From Maea johnstoni (lineage: Eukaryota > Annelida > Polychaeta > Spionida > Magelonidae), in assembly GCA_963942565.1 (NCBI GenBank), contig OZ012684.1, positions 70,034,763 to 70,098,762 of the forward strand: a DNA stretch of 64,000 nt. The letters run 5' to 3'. The notes under the pieces are model-generated. The model saw only the letters and a list, made by a program, of their open reading frames with translations, did not search any database and had not been told where the DNA came from. Shown here piece after piece: positions 12,601 through 64,000 of the stretch. How positions within the stretch are numbered: position 1 is the first letter of the stretch; each line of letters opens with the position of its first letter. The position numbers were made by a program, and so were the translations under genes.

Positions 12601-13484
12601 TAATTGTATTGGATTGAGCATGAGCATTGACCATTCAAGTAATTCAAATTCAGTTAGACAGGTATTTCTCATAGCTTTTCTGCACACTATAATCCTGTCC
12701 ATCACAAAGCATTTCCTGTTATCTTAGGACCAGTGTTTTCTCACAGGAATTGTAAAAAAGATGTACCAAGAATTTATTGTCAAACACAATCCTATTAATC
12801 ACTGGGTAATTTCAGTTACCATGGGACTTCAATTAATTAGCTCAAACATCCTGCTGTTATGTACATGTAGTTATACATCTAAGAACTAAAACATTGGCAT
12901 GTTAAACCACATCATCCCCTAATGAATAAGTCTCATTCAAAGTCCTACTATAGACTGGAAAAAACTTCAATAGGGATTAGGAATAGTGCATTTGTGCTTG
13001 TGCGGTTTTAAGAATCAATGTAATTGTTCTTTTGTCAAATGCCCAGCATATTCCAAGTGGGTAGTTAGTGAGGGGATTATAACAAGTTGTGTGGCCCAGC
13101 ATTGTACCTGGATTAATTATTCATAAAGTTAGTGAGTATCCCACAGACTAATTAGCACCCATTGCTGCCAACCTAGTGGCTGGCAAAGCTCCCACCAAAG
13201 CCAAAAAGATGGGGAGGTGGCAGAGCTTGAAATTATCAATGAATTGCGAACAGAGCAAGGCATGAAATTAATTTCTTTTGTAGGAAGCCCAATCGTATAT
13301 TCATAAGCTTCAAATGGGACATCTTTGGGCATGGCAGAAATTTGAGGGAGCCGCAGGAGGGTATAAGGGAGCCCTGAGCTCCTGACTCCAGCTTAATTCG
13401 AGCTATTGTCTGGAAGTGTTGAATTCTACCAATATCACTGAAACCCACAGAGATTTATTGTACTTGGAAAGCTCTGTATCTCTC
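9656..13484. other. No gene; one truncated TTAA MITE
   Basis: AT-rich DNA. Bases about 10769-10865 begin cccattcatgcctggagatc and reach the internal aaaatatttgaaggagaatt motif, so they are a shortened member of the TTAA MITE family. No coding or RNA gene is recognised. Confidence 0.5.
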
Positions 13485-14090
13485 AAGCCCTGTGGTTTTC
13501 ACTCCAGGAAAAGCTGTGAGCCAGGAAGAGCATCCACAGCTCAGTCAGGTCTGCTCACCATAGGTTTCTCAGGTGTGCGAAGGTTTACTGAAGCCTTATG
13601 GATTTCATTCCAGGAAAAGCTATTAGTCAGGAACAGTATCCACAGCTCAGTCAGGTCTGCTCACCATAGGTTTCTCAGGTGTGCGAATGTGTGCTTAAGT
13701 CCCATGGATCTCACTGCAGGAAAAGCTGTGAGTCAGGAAGAGCATCCACAGCTCTGTTAGGTCTGCTCACCATAGGTTTCTCAGGTGTGCGAAGGTTTGC
13801 TGAAGTCTATGGATTTCATTCCAGGAAAAGCTATTAGTCAGGAAGAGTATCCACAGCTCTGCTCACCATAGGTTTCTCAGGTGTGCCAAGGTGTGTCTTC
13901 AGTCCTATAGATTTCACTGCAGGTAAAGCTGTGAGCCAGGAAGGGCATCCACAGCTCAGTCAGGTCTGCTCACCATAGGTTTCTCAGGTATGCCAAGGTA
14001 TGTCTTAAGTCCTATAGATTTCACTGCAGGTAAAGCTGTGAGCCAGGAAGGGCATCCACAGCTCAGCCAGGTATACTCACCATAGGTTAT
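13485..14090. repeat. 106-bp minisatellite, about six units
   Basis: The anchor agg(a/t)aaagct recurs at 13506, 13612, 13718, 13823, 13921 and 14028. Spacing is 105-107 bp except one 98-bp unit with an internal deletion. Each unit contains catccacagctc and ctcaccataggtttctcagg. The 114-residue ORF across it is a by-product. Confidence 0.93.
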
Positions 14091-14472
14091 GAGTAGGCCT
14101 GAATAATAGATGATGAGGATTTTTAATTTGGCAGCAGTGCACGGCACAATCGGAATTATGAATATTTAATATCGAGTCAACAAGACGGGTAGCCTATAGA
14201 GGAAATACAGTATTGTTATTGGCTAATGATCTAGCCGAAACTACAAAAGATCTGAGGGCAAGAACCCTGAGATATGGTGTGGTTCAGCGTCTTGCTGGAT
14301 GTGTGTTTTGTACACCTGTGTTGATCAAAAGGAAGCAATGAAGAAAGACTGGCAAATCTCCAGCATCTTGTAGTTAAAGCAAAGGCACATGGCTAAGATG
14401 GCAGGATAAGAGGCGAGGTAGGTAGGTCTGTAACTGTCCATTACTCAGTCCATTTAATCTTGAAGTATGTGT

Positions 14473-19713
<5,241 letters not shown>

Positions 19714-19799
19714 TATAAAGTAATTAGTATAGATACAAGGTGCATTCGGTGTATGCATGGGAAAAAAACCTGAGAGTGGTTTAGTTTTTATAGCTAACC
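19714..19799 (+). promoter_or_regulatory. 5' leader of coding exon 1: TATA-like box, short uORF or a splice acceptor
   Basis: Two readings are possible. TATAAAG at 19714-19720 could place a transcription start near 19745, giving a short 5'UTR. Alternatively, the stretch ending TTTTTATAG at 19793 could be an acceptor for an upstream non-coding exon. If transcribed from the TATA, the leader holds a tiny upstream ORF at 19753-19773 (six codons, MHGKKT) that stops before the main ATG. The sequence alone does not decide between them. Confidence 0.3.
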
Positions 19800-63225
<43,426 letters not shown>

Positions 63226-63660
63226 AAAAAAACCTGTCCAAATATTAATGTATTATATATAAACTTGTTCATCCTGCCCAACCAGCCAAAAGCAAAATTG
63301 GACTATTCATACAGATAAATGACTTGTAGATTATCTGGTTCAGTTAGAGAAGGAGATTAACAAGGGTTAGCATTCTGACCCATTGCTTATAGAAAAGTTA
63401 AAATGTTTGTCCGTATTGATAAATTGAGAAAACAGCATGACATTTGAAAAATTGAATCTAAGCCACAATATCTCAGGTGCACCTAATAATTATGTCTAAC
63501 TGAATGAATAATATTTTCTCATGGGTCGGAATCCATGAGGTCATTTTACCTATTTTATTCATAAACTCTCAGCAGTTTTCTATATATCCCATTGTTATAT
63601 GCATTATCTTACTTTTATTCTTATCAATAAAAAACTTTAATAAAAACATTAAAAAATATT
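63226..63660 (+). other. ANKRD6: ANKRD6 3'UTR with tandem poly(A) signals
   Basis: AT-rich sequence follows the stop. AATAAA occurs at 63626-63631 and again at 63639-63644, followed by an A/T-rich stretch, so cleavage is likely near 63650-63665. A further AATAAA at 63861-63866 could serve a longer 3'UTR. Nothing else is recognised up to the window end. Confidence 0.75.
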
Positions 63661-64000
63661 TATACTTTGGATTATTTTAAAATTCAATTCTTTGACATCT
63701 GTTTTATTAAGATCATTATAATATCTGTTTAAGAGAAATTTATTACTGTGTTTCTTGGATTAACTCAAGGAAAAGTGACCAGATCTTGAAACTTCTTCAA
63801 ATGATTTTATCTACTTATTCCCACAAGGCAGTATAACAGAAACATCTTGAATAGTTTAGAAATAAAATATGCATGACAACATTCCATAAAAGAAGGTTTG
63901 GTTCTAGAGAGGATTAGATAAGGCAGATATGGAGCTTACTTCTTTTAAGTAAAGGAGGAAAATAGATCCCTTCCCTGAAAATAAACCCTCTTTCACCCAA

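Overview
The window is eukaryotic genomic DNA, most likely from a marine invertebrate animal. It is AT-rich and mostly non-coding, full of microsatellites, minisatellites and short DNA-transposon remnants. Its one convincing gene is split by long introns with standard GT-AG borders and ends in AATAAA poly(A) signals. The protein is an animal-specific Wnt/planar-polarity family. I cannot place it to phylum from this sequence; amphioxus, hemichordate, echinoderm and lophotrochozoan all remain possible. Coordinates were counted by hand.

The gene lies on the + strand and fills roughly 19.8-63.6 kb. It encodes an ANKRD6/Diversin (Drosophila Diego) homologue. Eleven coding exons join into an uninterrupted frame of about 951 codons: an acidic N-terminal exon at 19800-19899, eight ankyrin repeats (mostly one repeat per 99-bp phase-0 exon) between 32.1 and 60.2 kb, a lysine-rich linker with a basic-aromatic patch, a conserved segment leading into a coiled coil, and a long low-complexity tail that ends in a possible PDZ ligand. 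The repeats match vertebrate Diversin one for one, and so does the conserved motif before the coiled coil. The 3'UTR has tandem poly(A) signals at 63626 and 63639.

The first 19.7 kb hold no gene I can assemble. They contain a CpG-rich first 0.7 kb, an isolated RecQ-like helicase fragment at 3829-4053, a Tc1/mariner-like MITE inside a TA array (4540-5054), an inverted pair of hAT-like MITEs with G-rich termini (5215-5694 and 7421-7796), and two minisatellites (78 bp at 9.3-9.7 kb; 106 bp at 13.5-14.1 kb).

The introns and upstream DNA carry at least sixteen copies and fragments of one ~220-bp near-palindromic MITE bounded by TTAA, probably piggyBac-type. The intron before ankyrin repeat 6 ends in a six-unit ~86-bp minisatellite; each unit has a motif at or near the CTCF consensus. 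I saw no LTR element, LINE, CRISPR array, rRNA or convincing tRNA, and no minus-strand gene.
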